A stretch of DNA of 64,000 bases from positions 3,596,001 through 3,660,000 of the forward strand of contig NZ_CP143545.1 of NCBI RefSeq assembly GCF_046237625.1, in the 5' to 3' direction. The stretch's first letter is position 1, and each line of letters starts with the position of its first letter. The position numbers were made by a program, and so were the translations under genes. Under the pieces are notes generated by a model. The model had not been told where the DNA came from, searched no databases, and saw nothing but the letters and a program-made list of their open reading frames with translations. This DNA comes from Paraperibacillus esterisolvens. Its GTDB lineage: Bacteria; Bacillota; Bacilli; Bacillales; DSM-1321. Positions 8,913 to 16,747 of this stretch are shown here, one piece after another.

Positions 8913-8970
8913 GGACATTCACCTCAATATAGAAAGTTAATAGATTATGTAAGTGAATTAATCATAGCAT

Positions 8971-8998
8971 ATGCAGCCCGGTAGTGCCCGGACTGCAT
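8971..8998 (-). other. Hairpin between hydrolase gene and glpK
   Basis: ATGCAG-CCGG pairs with CCGG-CTGCAT with one mismatch and a 5-nt loop. No U-tract follows, so readthrough from the hydrolase gene into glpK is expected; it may be a processing or stabilising stem. Confidence 0.5.
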
Positions 8999-9009
8999 AC
9001 TGCTGTACA

Positions 9010-10866
9010 TTAAATCTGGGTAAGCGTATTTGTTACTGTCATCACAGTGATGATGAAAGCATTGATGAAACCGGCCAGATAAGGATTTCCTGTTACTTTA
9101 TAGATTTTGCGGGATATGATGGCAGCCACAATCAGGATCACAATGATCGGGAACAGCCAGATTCCAATGATATGGGACAGATCGTTATAGTAAACCTCTC
9201 CTGTAACAAAAAAAGTGATATACTGAAGCGCTGCAAGGATAATGATGCCCAGGGAATTGAACAGGGCCATGACCGCTGTATTGACCCATTCTTTATTGCC
9301 GATCCGCACGTAGTTGAAGCTGTTGATGGCGATGGAGTTGGCCACATAAAACAGCAGGAAGAAAGGCAGGTATTTCAAGGCGATCAACAGCTTATCAGGA
9401 GTGAATGCCTTTACAGTCAGCACCCAAAGCCTGAAGTCAGCCTTAAAGAAATAATCAGCAATAAATACAAGGCTGTATGACAGGGCCGCAACACTCAGGG
9501 CAAGGCCGATGGTTTTCACCAGGGTCCTGAAGCCGATAATCACGCCTGTCTCCTTCAGGTCAAAGCCATTCTTCCTTGAATAGAAGAAGTAGGAAACAAA
9601 CATGAACAGCAGGGCAAACAAGCCCGTGACCACACACCATACACCGATATAAAACGGCGGGAATTGCGGGAAGAATGGCTTGATATTTTCCACTGACCAA
9701 TTATACAGTGCGAGGTAGCTGAAATAGGAGACCATGGCCGATGCTGCCAGTCCTCCCCAGAACCATACCTTGCCAATGCCAGTTGGCGCCGCCTGGGGCT
9801 CTACCTCTCTCGCTGCCCGCAATGAAGAGAATGGAGATGTGAATAGCAGCACCTTCGTGATGCTTACAATAAACATAACAAACCCGATCAAGCCGATGAA
9901 ATTGAACAGCACCTTGAACTGCCAGATTTGGCTGCCTGGCGCGATATCCTTGGGACTGCCAAGAGAATCATCAAAAAATTCAAGCGTGCTCGTCACCACA
10001 TCCCTAGAAATATGATTCCAAGGGTGAATCTGTGCCGGATTGTAAATGACGCGGCTTGCTTCTTTTCCGTCAATGTCCTGCTTGTAAATCTTGTAGCTTT
10101 CGCGCTTCTCCCCTTCACTAGGGTCAATGCCGAAGTTCAGAAAGGACTGGGCTGGATCTGTTTTAATATAATCCCTTGGTACAGTGGCTGTTCCGTCCGC
10201 CTTCATGCTTCTGAAGAAGAATTCATCATACTGTGCGGCAACAACCCCTACATCTCTTGAGCCGTATACATTCTTATAGCTGGCATCCTTTGGCTTTAAT
10301 GCCCAATACAGCGGTTCGCCCGGATTATCCGTGTACATCGCATCATTGGCAATAAGCAGCACAGAAGAAATAAGCGGTTTTTCTTTCTTATTATCTTCAT
10401 TAATGGACCAGTTCGCCGCCCTGGCACCATTTGAATGGCCCGTGATGCCAATCTTATTTTTATCTACATATGGAAGATCCGCCAGAAGTTCGACCGCATC
10501 ATACATCCCCGTACCGCGGTTCATCCACTCTTCCGGAGTGACGGCATCCGAATTTCCATGACCGTACATATCGATAGATACCACCACATAGCCCCGGCGT
10601 GATAATTCCACATAATTCAGATCCTGCATTTCGCGTGTATTATACCAGCCATGACTTACAACAACGGCTGGAGCCGGACTTTGGGCTGTAGCATTTTCAG
10701 GTACAAATAGCAGCGCACTCATCATATGGCCGGAAGGCGTCTCCCAGCGCATATCCTTTACTGTCACTTTCCCCCCTGATGTCTGGACAAAATAAGCACC
10801 GATGGCACTAACCAGGCACAGAATCAATGAAATGGCCAGCATCTTCAATGACTTTTTCTTAATCAT
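9010..10866 (-). CDS. Membrane-anchored alpha/beta hydrolase with C-terminal multi-helix domain
   Basis: A 618-residue protein in three parts: an N-terminal hydrophobic anchor (about residues 8-27), an alpha/beta-hydrolase domain (about 40-305), and a membrane region of about eight helices (about 315-618). The catalytic domain shows HGW (72-74, oxyanion loop), the nucleophile elbow GHSNG (143-147, Ser145) and HPWNH (281-285), a likely source of the catalytic histidine. The membrane domain resembles no transporter I recognise. The start follows AGGGGGTAAAACAAG. It lies between glpP and glpK, the position often held by glpF, behind a leader with a cre-bearing promoter and a motif shared with the glpD leader. 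I infer an esterase or lipase-like enzyme of glyceride or other glycerol-ester use; the substrate is not known. Confidence 0.75.
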   Translation of the reverse strand: MIKKKSLKMLAISLILCLVSAIGAYFVQTSGGKVTVKDMRWETPSGHMMSALLFVPENATAQSPAPAVVVSHGWYNTREMQDLNYVELSRRGYVVVSIDMYGHGNSDAVTPEEWMNRGTGMYDAVELLADLPYVDKNKIGITGHSNGARAANWSINEDNKKEKPLISSVLLIANDAMYTDNPGEPLYWALKPKDASYKNVYGSRDVGVVAAQYDEFFFRSMKADGTATVPRDYIKTDPAQSFLNFGIDPSEGEKRESYKIYKQDIDGKEASRVIYNPAQIHPWNHISRDVVTSTLEFFDDSLGSPKDIAPGSQIWQFKVLFNFIGLIGFVMFIVSITKVLLFTSPFSSLRAAREVEPQAAPTGIGKVWFWGGLAASAMVSYFSYLALYNWSVENIKPFFPQFPPFYIGVWCVVTGLFALLFMFVSYFFYSRKNGFDLKETGVIIGFRTLVKTIGLALSVAALSYSLVFIADYFFKADFRLWVLTVKAFTPDKLLIALKYLPFFLLFYVANSIAINSFNYVRIGNKEWVNTAVMALFNSLGIIILAALQYITFFVTGEVYYNDLSHIIGIWLFPIIVILIVAAIISRKIYKVTGNPYLAGFINAFIITVMTVTNTLTQI

Positions 10867-10977
10867 CTTGTTTTACCCCCTTTGTGAACCTCGTTGTTCT
10901 TACCCCTCTGGCTATGTAGAAACTTATCCTCCTTGCTATATGAATATTTTAGTCTGACCAAGCTAATGACAGCAAAA

Positions 10978-11042
10978 AGACCCATACTTCCTAAGCACCT
11001 TTAAAAAGGTGCTTAGGAAGTATGGGTCTCCCCGTCTCCACC
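10978..11042 (-). promoter_or_regulatory. Hydrolase leader: GlpP-like motif and large terminator
   Basis: On the minus strand GTGGAGACGGGGAGACC begins a near-perfect hairpin of about 24 bp (arms at 11006-11029 and 10978-11002) followed by TTTTTGCT. The first 17 nt match the glpD leader motif (TGGAGA..CGGRGAGACC) with one gap. It lies between glpP and the hydrolase, about 110 nt before the hydrolase start, so it can be read as a GlpP-responsive attenuator of hydrolase-glpK or, less specifically, as the glpP terminator. Confidence 0.55.
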
Positions 11043-11059
11043 ATCGTTAACTTGTTAGA

Positions 11060-11090
11060 ATTATAGCAGTCCTCCATGAAAACGCTATCA
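11060..11090 (-). promoter_or_regulatory. Extended -10 promoter overlapped by a consensus cre site
   Basis: TGCTATAAT (minus strand, -10 at 11060-11065) is an extended -10. TGAAAACGCTATCA (plus strand, 11077-11090) matches the cre consensus TGWAANCGNTNWCA at every position and would cover the -35 area, so CcpA with HPr-Ser-P or Crh-P should repress the promoter. It sits 27 bp after the glpP stop codon and drives the leader of the hydrolase gene. Confidence 0.65.
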
Positions 11091-11116
11091 ATAAATATTA
11101 GAATCATATTCCAAAA

Positions 11117-11665
11117 CTAGTAATCCAGGTATTTCCAGAGTTCCCGTTTGGAGGTCGTGATGGCATCGGCTCCCGCTGCAAGCGCGCTTCGGATTTCCTC
11201 CTCAGTGCGTATAAGTCCGCCGGCAAAAATAGGCGTCTGAAGCCGCTCCTTCACTTCCTTGATCATCCATGGCATCGCTCCAGGCAAAACCTCAATATAA
11301 TCAGGTTTCGTCTTTTCAACCAATTTATAACTCTTCTCAAGCGCATGCGAATCGATCAAAAAAATCCGTTGTACCGCAATGACTCCTTTTTGCTTCGCCT
11401 TCTGAATCACACCCGACTTCGTGGAAATCAGCCCAAACGGCTTATATTCCTGACATATATATTCCGTGGCATAATCATCGCTCTTAATCCCATGGATCAA
11501 ATCCATATGATAAAGAATCTTTTTCCCATGCTCCTTCGCCATCTTATCCACATTCTTCAGCTGGGCGATATGCAGATCAAGAAATACCCCAATCTCAAAT
11601 GGGCTGCGGAGAAAATGCTCAAACTCCTTAAAATTCGAGGATGCCGGCAATATCCTTTGATTCAT
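11117..11665 (-). CDS. glpP: Glycerol-3-phosphate-responsive antiterminator
   Basis: A cytoplasmic RNA-binding regulator that, when bound to glycerol 3-phosphate, prevents termination in glp leaders. The 182 residues (B. subtilis GlpP is about 190) show the TIM-barrel-like family features FLDLHIAQL, YHMDLIHGIKSDDYA, EVLPGAMP and FAGGLIRTEEEI. The start follows GGCGGAGATATAGG. It is the first gene of the glycerol cluster; both proposed targets lie within 4.4 kb downstream. Confidence 0.95.
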   Translation of the reverse strand: MNQRILPASSNFKEFEHFLRSPFEIGVFLDLHIAQLKNVDKMAKEHGKKILYHMDLIHGIKSDDYATEYICQEYKPFGLISTKSGVIQKAKQKGVIAVQRIFLIDSHALEKSYKLVEKTKPDYIEVLPGAMPWMIKEVKERLQTPIFAGGLIRTEEEIRSALAAGADAITTSKRELWKYLDY

Positions 11666-11845
11666 CCTATATCTCCGCCTTTAGTATTTTTACTAATGGT
11701 ACCATATTTCATAAGAGAGCCAAATGGCGTTCTGTCCGATGGCATTGATAAATTCGAATTACTTTTACACTATTATTTTATCACTTGATATTTACATGCT
11801 TCTAGAAATAAAATACAATAATATAAAAATATGGAGGATCCTTCT

Positions 11846-12175
11846 TTGAAAAAAACCGCAATTGTCCTCGCTACCCTTGCCATAGAAGCCCTGCTTACCT
11901 GGCTTACCTCCGCTTTCTTTGAGATCAGCTTCAGTGAAATCAGCGTATTCATGGGGCTCACATTGACCGTTATCATTTATATATTTTCAAGCAACGGTGG
12001 GATTTTTTCCGAATACCTCAAGACAATGGTCCGCAGTGACAGCGATGTCATTTGGGTTGAAGGAAAAGAAGAAGATACCACCTTCCATCCCAGCTGGATA
12101 TTCCTCGGTTCAGCCGCTTACACTGCCCTATCCTTGATCTGGACCGTGTCCTTATATTGGTCATACTTCACTTAA
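11846..12175 (+). CDS. Small membrane protein, unknown function
   Basis: About 109 residues with three hydrophobic segments (about residues 3-22, 28-45 and 82-105) and a charged loop containing VEGKEEDTTFHPS. The TTG at 11846 is chosen as start because GGAGGA precedes it by 8 nt; an in-frame ATG at 11831 is itself part of that Shine-Dalgarno. It may belong to the DUF3899-type membrane proteins, but I cannot confirm this. A strong terminator follows. Confidence 0.6.
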   Translation: MKKTAIVLATLAIEALLTWLTSAFFEISFSEISVFMGLTLTVIIYIFSSNGGIFSEYLKTMVRSDSDVIWVEGKEEDTTFHPSWIFLGSAAYTALSLIWTVSLYWSYFT

Positions 12176-12229
12176 GTGCACAATCTATCTTTCATCAGCG
12201 GTGGTTTGCTTAACCCCGCTGATAGAATT

Positions 12230-12259
12230 GTCCTTCATTCCTTGAATGAAGGACTTTTT
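12230..12259 (+). terminator. Rho-independent terminator
   Basis: GTCCTTCATTC (12230-12240) pairs with GAATGAAGGAC (12244-12254), followed by TTTTT. A second, weaker hairpin (ATCAGCGG/CCGCTGAT) precedes it at about 12194-12223. Confidence 0.9.
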
Positions 12260-12617
12260 GATTCGGATTAGACATCGAAATGCCCTCCATACTCCTGAAT
12301 CATTTAAACTCTTCATTTGCCCAAGCAATCCCCTGGCAAACTTATTTCGGGCTTTCCAAGCCCATATTGGCAAATAGAAAGCTGCTTCTGCGCAAACCTT
12401 TTTCCGCCCAGGGATATAGCCATTGTCCCGTAGTGAACCCAAACCCTTATATAAAACCTTTAAAATCGGTCTGGTATGCTATAACCGGAAACTGCAGCGG
12501 CACAGTGACAGCTGGGGACAATTCAGCGTCAATGGCGGGCTCAGTCTCCATTTTCGTACAGCAATAATGCAGGAAAGAAAAGGGTGCCTGCCCGGCCCCT
12601 GTTCTTTTTTGTTTTCG
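12260..12617. other. Gene-free interval
   Basis: 358 bp between a terminator and the end of the GntR-type gene. Short open frames exist on both strands, but none has a ribosome binding site or a recognisable product. I see no RNA gene; it may be degraded sequence. Confidence 0.5.
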
Positions 12618-13328
12618 TTAAAAGAAATGGCTGTCCGCCTGGACGAAGAACCTGGAATGTTCATAATTGTAGGTGATCCTGGAAAAGTTGAAGGGCTGTC
12701 CATTGGTCAGGTGGAAGACGCTTTCCACCAGGAGCTTCGGGTCTCCCTCTTGAAGACTTAAGTGTTCTGCCTCTTCACCGCTGAGCTTACCGGCCTGAAG
12801 GTATACATCAGAGAAGCCCACCTTTAACCCCAGTCCCCCGGTTACATAACGAAAGATTGATTCAGTCACAATTTCTTTGTTCAGATAAGTGACAATGGAT
12901 TTTTTGTAAAACGATTCTTCCAGGCATAGAGTCTCACCGTTGATATACTGAATCCGCCTCACATAATAAATATCCTCATCCAGCCCCATATTCAAATTCT
13001 GGGCTGCTGTTTCGGAAGGTTTTTGAACCTCTAATTCAAGAACCTTTGAAGTCACATTGAATTCTTCAAGATCCTTTTTGAACCCCTGATTTGAAAGGAG
13101 GCTGACATAGCCTTTCCTCTTATGCCTCCTCACAAAAATGCCGCTTCCTCTCACTTGGAATACGACCCCTCTTTTCTCCAGCAGCTCCAGCGATTTAGTG
13201 ATGGTGCTCTTGCTGACTTCGAACCTGGCCATCAAGGACTCCAATACAGGCAGCTTGTCTCCCTGCTGGAGGGAATGCTCCTCTATAAAAGCTTCTATTT
13301 CTGCAGCAATCTGCTGGTATTTCAACAT
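12618..13328 (-). CDS. GntR-family regulator with UTRA domain, likely beta-glucoside repressor
   Basis: A 236-residue regulator: an N-terminal winged helix (about residues 1-70, SKSTITKSLELLEKRGVV is the recognition region) and a C-terminal UTRA ligand-binding domain (about 90-236, with YYVRRIQYING and FNFSRITYNY). This is the HutC subfamily, whose members in Bacillus often repress phospho-sugar genes and respond to the phosphorylated sugar. The start is the ATG at 13328 behind AAAGAGGGATACTT rather than an upstream ATG at 13349. It is divergent from a 6-phospho-beta-glucosidase gene whose promoter carries a matching inverted repeat. Confidence 0.85.
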   Translation of the reverse strand: MLKYQQIAAEIEAFIEEHSLQQGDKLPVLESLMARFEVSKSTITKSLELLEKRGVVFQVRGSGIFVRRHKRKGYVSLLSNQGFKKDLEEFNVTSKVLELEVQKPSETAAQNLNMGLDEDIYYVRRIQYINGETLCLEESFYKKSIVTYLNKEIVTESIFRYVTGGLGLKVGFSDVYLQAGKLSGEEAEHLSLQEGDPKLLVESVFHLTNGQPFNFSRITYNYEHSRFFVQADSHFF

Positions 13329-13410
13329 AAGTATCCCTCTTTTAATCATATGTGCAATAAAAGTAGTATATCATAGTCAACCTCTTTATTTAATCTTACA
13401 CAAACAACCA

Positions 13411-13452
13411 AATTGTATATGACTTGAAATATTATACCGGTACAATTATGAT
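13411..13452 (+). promoter_or_regulatory. Promoter and candidate operator of the phospho-beta-glucosidase gene
   Basis: TTGAAA (13424-13429) and TATGAT (13447-13452) are 17 bp apart. AATTGTA (13411-13417) and TACAATT (13441-13447) form an inverted repeat flanking the -35 and reaching the -10, a good position for repression by the divergent GntR-type protein. Confidence 0.55.
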
Positions 13453-13498
13453 AAATATATCATATCATTCACGCTTTAAGTATTGGGAGGGAAGAAGG

Positions 13499-14938
13499 AT
13501 GACAAACATGCCAAAGGAATTCCTATGGGGCGGCGCCCTCGCCGCTCATCAGTTTGAAGGCGGATGGAAGGAAGGCGGCAAAGGGCCGAGTGTTGTGGAT
13601 GTAATGACAGCCGGCGCTCACGGGGTTCCAAGAAAAATCACCACTAACATTCAGGAAGATGAGTTTTATCCTAACCATGAAGCAATCGATTTTTACCATA
13701 GATATAAAGAAGATATCGCCATGTTTGCTGAGCTCGGCTTAAAATGCCTGCGGACATCGATTGCCTGGAGCAGAATTTTTCCAAAGGGGGATGAAGCCGA
13801 GCCGAATGAAGATGGATTATTATTCTATGACCGGGTGTTTGATGAGTTACTGAAGTATGGGATCGAACCTGTGATTACCCTGTCCCACTTTGAAATGCCC
13901 CTGCATCTGGCACGCGAATACGGCGGATTCAGAAACAGAAAGACGGTCGATTTCTTTGCCCGTTTTGCCGAAGCCTGCTTCACCCGTTATAAAGATAAAG
14001 TGAAGTATTGGATGACTTTTAATGAAATCAATAACCAAATGGACGTATCCAACCCGCTGTTCCTCTGGACAAATTCGGGCGTAACCGTGAATGCCGGTGA
14101 AGATGCCAAAGAAGTTATGTACCAGGCGGCACATCATGAATTGGTTGCGAGTGCCCTCGCTGTTGCCAGGGGAAAAGAAATAAACCCTGATTTCCAGATT
14201 GGGGCAATGGTTTCCCATGTACCGATTTATCCCTTCTCCTGCAATCCTGAGGATATCATGCTGGCTGAAGAAGAAATGAGACAGCGCTTTTTCTTCCCGG
14301 ATGTCCAGGTACGCGGCTATTATCCAAGCTATGCCCTGAAGGAGTTCGAACGAAAAGGCTATAAAATAGCGATGGCTGAGGGTGATGATGAAATCCTGAA
14401 AAAAGGATCAGTCGACTATCTGGGATTCAGCTATTATATGTCCACAACCGTCAAAAGCGGCTCCGCACAAGATAATGCAGGTTCCATCCTGAATGGCGGC
14501 CTTTCAAATAGCGTTGAAAACCCATATCTCAAAGCGAGCGATTGGGGCTGGACGATCGATCCTACCGGTTTAAGATTTACCCTGAACCGGCTATATGACC
14601 GGTATCAGCTGCCGCTCTTCATCGTCGAAAATGGATTCGGCGCCATTGATAGACTGGAAGAAGACGGCTCCATTCATGACCCGGAGAGGATTCAGTACTT
14701 AAAATCCCATATTGAAGCACTGGAGAAAGCAGTCACTTACGACGGCGTCGACCTAATTGGCTATACGCCATGGGGAATCATCGATATCGTCTCCTTTACA
14801 ACCGGTGAAATGAAAAAACGTTATGGAATGATTTACGTTGACCGTGATAATGAGGGAAATGGCTCAATGAATCGGTATAAGAAGGATTCATTTAAATGGT
14901 ATCAGCATGTTATTGAAACAAATGGCACGGAATTATAA
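13499..14938 (+). CDS. 6-phospho-beta-glucosidase, glycoside hydrolase family 1
   Basis: Predicted to hydrolyse PTS-phosphorylated beta-glucosides to glucose 6-phosphate and an aglycone or glucose. The product is 479 residues, the full length of GH1 enzymes. TFNEIN (173-178, acid/base Glu176) and FIVENG (374-379, nucleophile Glu377) are the two catalytic motifs; the N-terminus FLWGGALAAHQFEGG is typical of BglA/BglH. The ATG at 13499 follows GGGAGGGAAGAAGG. No PTS permease gene lies beside it, so the substrate must enter through a transporter encoded elsewhere. A terminator follows. Confidence 0.92.
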   Translation: MTNMPKEFLWGGALAAHQFEGGWKEGGKGPSVVDVMTAGAHGVPRKITTNIQEDEFYPNHEAIDFYHRYKEDIAMFAELGLKCLRTSIAWSRIFPKGDEAEPNEDGLLFYDRVFDELLKYGIEPVITLSHFEMPLHLAREYGGFRNRKTVDFFARFAEACFTRYKDKVKYWMTFNEINNQMDVSNPLFLWTNSGVTVNAGEDAKEVMYQAAHHELVASALAVARGKEINPDFQIGAMVSHVPIYPFSCNPEDIMLAEEEMRQRFFFPDVQVRGYYPSYALKEFERKGYKIAMAEGDDEILKKGSVDYLGFSYYMSTTVKSGSAQDNAGSILNGGLSNSVENPYLKASDWGWTIDPTGLRFTLNRLYDRYQLPLFIVENGFGAIDRLEEDGSIHDPERIQYLKSHIEALEKAVTYDGVDLIGYTPWGIIDIVSFTTGEMKKRYGMIYVDRDNEGNGSMNRYKKDSFKWYQHVIETNGTEL

Positions 14939-14948
14939 TCTCAAAAAC

Positions 14949-14976
14949 AAAGGACTGCAGTCATGCCGTCCTTTTT
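14949..14976 (+). terminator. Terminator of the phospho-beta-glucosidase gene
   Basis: AAAGGAC (14949-14955) pairs with GTCCTTT (14968-14974) and runs into TTTTT. Confidence 0.75.
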
Positions 14977-15047
14977 GCTGCTAAACGATTATGGATGGAT
15001 AGACACGAACCCAGACGTTCTTACATACTTTATTCTGGGGTGATAAT

Positions 15048-15485
15048 ATGGCAAGAGCAGCTTACCGAAGCTCGGACGTTGCCTTGATGGCAAGAATGAT
15101 GCGGGCAGAAGCCGAAGGTGAAGGCAGACAGGGAATGCTATATGTAGGAACGGTCATCGTGAACCGCCTTAGAGCGAATTGTATTGATTTCAGAGGGTTA
15201 AGAACTATTCCTCAGGTCATTTTTCAGGTGCAGGGAGGAAATTATTCCTTTGAAGCTGTGCAGAAAGGGAATGTGTTTTACCAAAGGGCACGATCTATTG
15301 AAAAAAGACTGGCAAGACAAAACCTGGAATACTGGAGGGAACAGCCGGCAAAATATGCCCTATGGTATTTCAATCCATATGCCCCCTGCCCTCCCACCTG
15401 GTATGATCAGCCCTTTGCCGGTCAATACAAAAATCATTGTTATTACGAGCCACAGCCAGGAACATGCGAAAGTGTTTACAGCTAA
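15048..15485 (+). CDS. cwlJ: Spore cortex-lytic cell wall hydrolase CwlJ
   Basis: A 145-residue SleB/CwlJ-family hydrolase that helps degrade spore cortex peptidoglycan during germination. Diagnostic segments are LMARMMRAEAEGEGRQGMLY, RLRANCIDFRGLRTI and the C-terminal WYFNPYAPCPPTWYDQPFAG. Like B. subtilis CwlJ it has no signal peptide and is made up of the catalytic domain alone. The start follows GGGGTGATAAT. No gerQ, its usual partner, is next to it. It should be expressed in the mother cell; I could not define the promoter with confidence. Confidence 0.95.
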   Translation: MARAAYRSSDVALMARMMRAEAEGEGRQGMLYVGTVIVNRLRANCIDFRGLRTIPQVIFQVQGGNYSFEAVQKGNVFYQRARSIEKRLARQNLEYWREQPAKYALWYFNPYAPCPPTWYDQPFAGQYKNHCYYEPQPGTCESVYS

Positions 15486-15511
15486 GCTTACTCGCGGGAG
15501 TAAGCTTTTTT
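15484..15511 (+). terminator. Terminator of cwlJ
   Basis: AAGCTTACTC (15484-15493) pairs with GAGTAAGCTT (15498-15507), then TTTT. It overlaps the cwlJ stop codon. The following 250 bp hold no gene I can support. Confidence 0.85.
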
Positions 15512-15762
15512 ATTAGTTTTTGAAGGATAACCCACTGCCAGGGAGGGTGAAAATATTTGAAAAAACCGGATTAATGGATACTTTTCTGATTGATTGTTCC
15601 AGCTCTTTTTTCGTTTTTTGGTTTGTTACAAAGTCATCGTCAGAGCCAAAGCCTGTTGGTTTTTAGCCAAATAATTTTAACTATGCAGAAGCCAGCATTG
15701 TCCCGCTTCTACTTCCATTTGAGTAAGGACAAGCTGTGCTGTCCCCTCATCATTCCGGTTAT

Positions 15763-16041
15763 TTACTCTTCAACTTTTCTTAATATCACTACTTGTGTTG
15801 GCCCCAGGTTAAAGGCTCTCTTTACACTTAACTCGTATTCCAATCCATCAATCAGCAGGGTGGAAATTTTATTGCTATATACTTTAGCAACAATGGAGAT
15901 TGTTTCTACGTGCTTTCCTTCCTTTTCAAGATGCGAAACAACCGCACGATGAAACTTTTCTGGCTCCTTATACCACTCATCCAATTCAAATTGAATGATG
16001 TCTCCTCTTTTAATAAATGATTTTATGTATTGTTGATTCAT
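15763..16041 (-). CDS. Hypothetical protein
   Basis: 92 residues, charged and soluble, beginning MNQQYIKSFIKRGD, with no signal peptide or membrane segment and no domain I recognise. GAAGAGGTGTCCCATA supplies a ribosome binding site. The mix of beta-like segments (DIIQFELDEW, VVILRKVEE) suggests a small beta-rich fold. It stands alone in an accessory region. Confidence 0.6.
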   Translation of the reverse strand: MNQQYIKSFIKRGDIIQFELDEWYKEPEKFHRAVVSHLEKEGKHVETISIVAKVYSNKISTLLIDGLEYELSVKRAFNLGPTQVVILRKVEE

Positions 16042-16120
16042 TATGGGACACCTCTTCGGTTATATTCAGATTTGTAAAAGGTTTTAAGGTTTTAACTATA
16101 CCGGCTGCTTTGAGTTAAAA

Positions 16121-16172
16121 AGGCTGACTTCCGCTGCAGGCACTCGCTTTTTAGCGGGACGGCGGTGAGCCC
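16121..16172. repeat. Dispersed GC-rich intergenic repeat
   Basis: GCTGACTTCCGCTGCAGGCA, then CTCGCTTTTTAGCGGGACGGCGGTGAGC. From memory this resembles a short repeat scattered between genes in many Bacillaceae genomes (CTCGCTTTCCGCGGG...CGGTGAGCC). AGCG and CGCT segments allow a hairpin. No coding role is apparent. Confidence 0.5.
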
Positions 16173-16231
16173 ATACATGCTTGTTAAGATTTTTTTGAGA
16201 GCCAAATTAATTTCAGGTACATAGAATTGCT

Positions 16232-16654
16232 TTAATTTGAGGCAGGCTGGATTTCCTTTACATATTGAGCAGGAATTCCAGTTTCTATATAACTTCTGAT
16301 AAGTTTCCATGTGTTCATATAATCCTGTTTAAAAGTTTGAAAGAACAAGCTCCCCGTTCCTATTGCCTTTCCGTCAATAACCAGGGTTACACAAAAAATG
16401 ACCAGCCTTTCCCGTTCTCTTAGAGTCACCGTCGATATTTCAGCTATCTGCCAATGGCCATTATGATCAAGAACATATTTGAAGCCCTGCTCCCACCCAC
16501 TTAGTGATTCTCCATAGCCAAAGTCAACGATTTCTCCATTTCTGATTTCCCTTGCCTGGTAATCTTCCGCTATAATACCTGCCAGATCAGCCAGATTGGA
16601 TGATCTCCAGCTTGCCAGGTAAGTATCCAGGAAATTTCTGAATGATTTGTCCAT
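16232..16654 (-). CDS. NTF2/SnoaL-like protein
   Basis: A 140-residue protein resembling the NTF2-like superfamily of cone-shaped folds: an N-terminal helical part (FLDTYLASWRSSNLADLAGI) followed by beta-strands (YQAREIRNGEIVDFGYGESL, GHWQIAEISTVTLRERERLVI, IGTGSLFFQTF). Bacillus homologues are often annotated as flavoprotein or DUF4440-like. The activity is unknown. The start follows GGAGGAAAGATA. Confidence 0.7.
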   Translation of the reverse strand: MDKSFRNFLDTYLASWRSSNLADLAGIIAEDYQAREIRNGEIVDFGYGESLSGWEQGFKYVLDHNGHWQIAEISTVTLRERERLVIFCVTLVIDGKAIGTGSLFFQTFKQDYMNTWKLIRSYIETGIPAQYVKEIQPASN

Positions 16655-16716
16655 TATCTTTCCTCCTGAAATTTGAAGACCAAACTTTTTCTGATTTACT
16701 CCCCCAAAACATCGGT

Positions 16717-16739
16717 AAAACCCTCCTTCAATCGGAGGG
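16717..16739 (-). terminator. Terminator of the SH3-domain protein gene
   Basis: CCCTCC (16721-16726) and GGAGGG (16734-16739) form a short stem followed on the minus strand by TTTTACC; it lies 8 bp beyond the stop codon. Confidence 0.6.
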
Positions 16740-16747
16740 CATTCAAA

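Noticed and set aside
12185..12567. Opposing 85-95 codon frames
   Set aside because: They shadow each other, lack ribosome binding sites and overlap a strong terminator.
15020..15047. SigE promoter (CATACTTT) for cwlJ
   Set aside because: The -10-like sequence is only 14 nt from the start codon and no -35 lies at the right distance; the transcript would lack a ribosome binding site.
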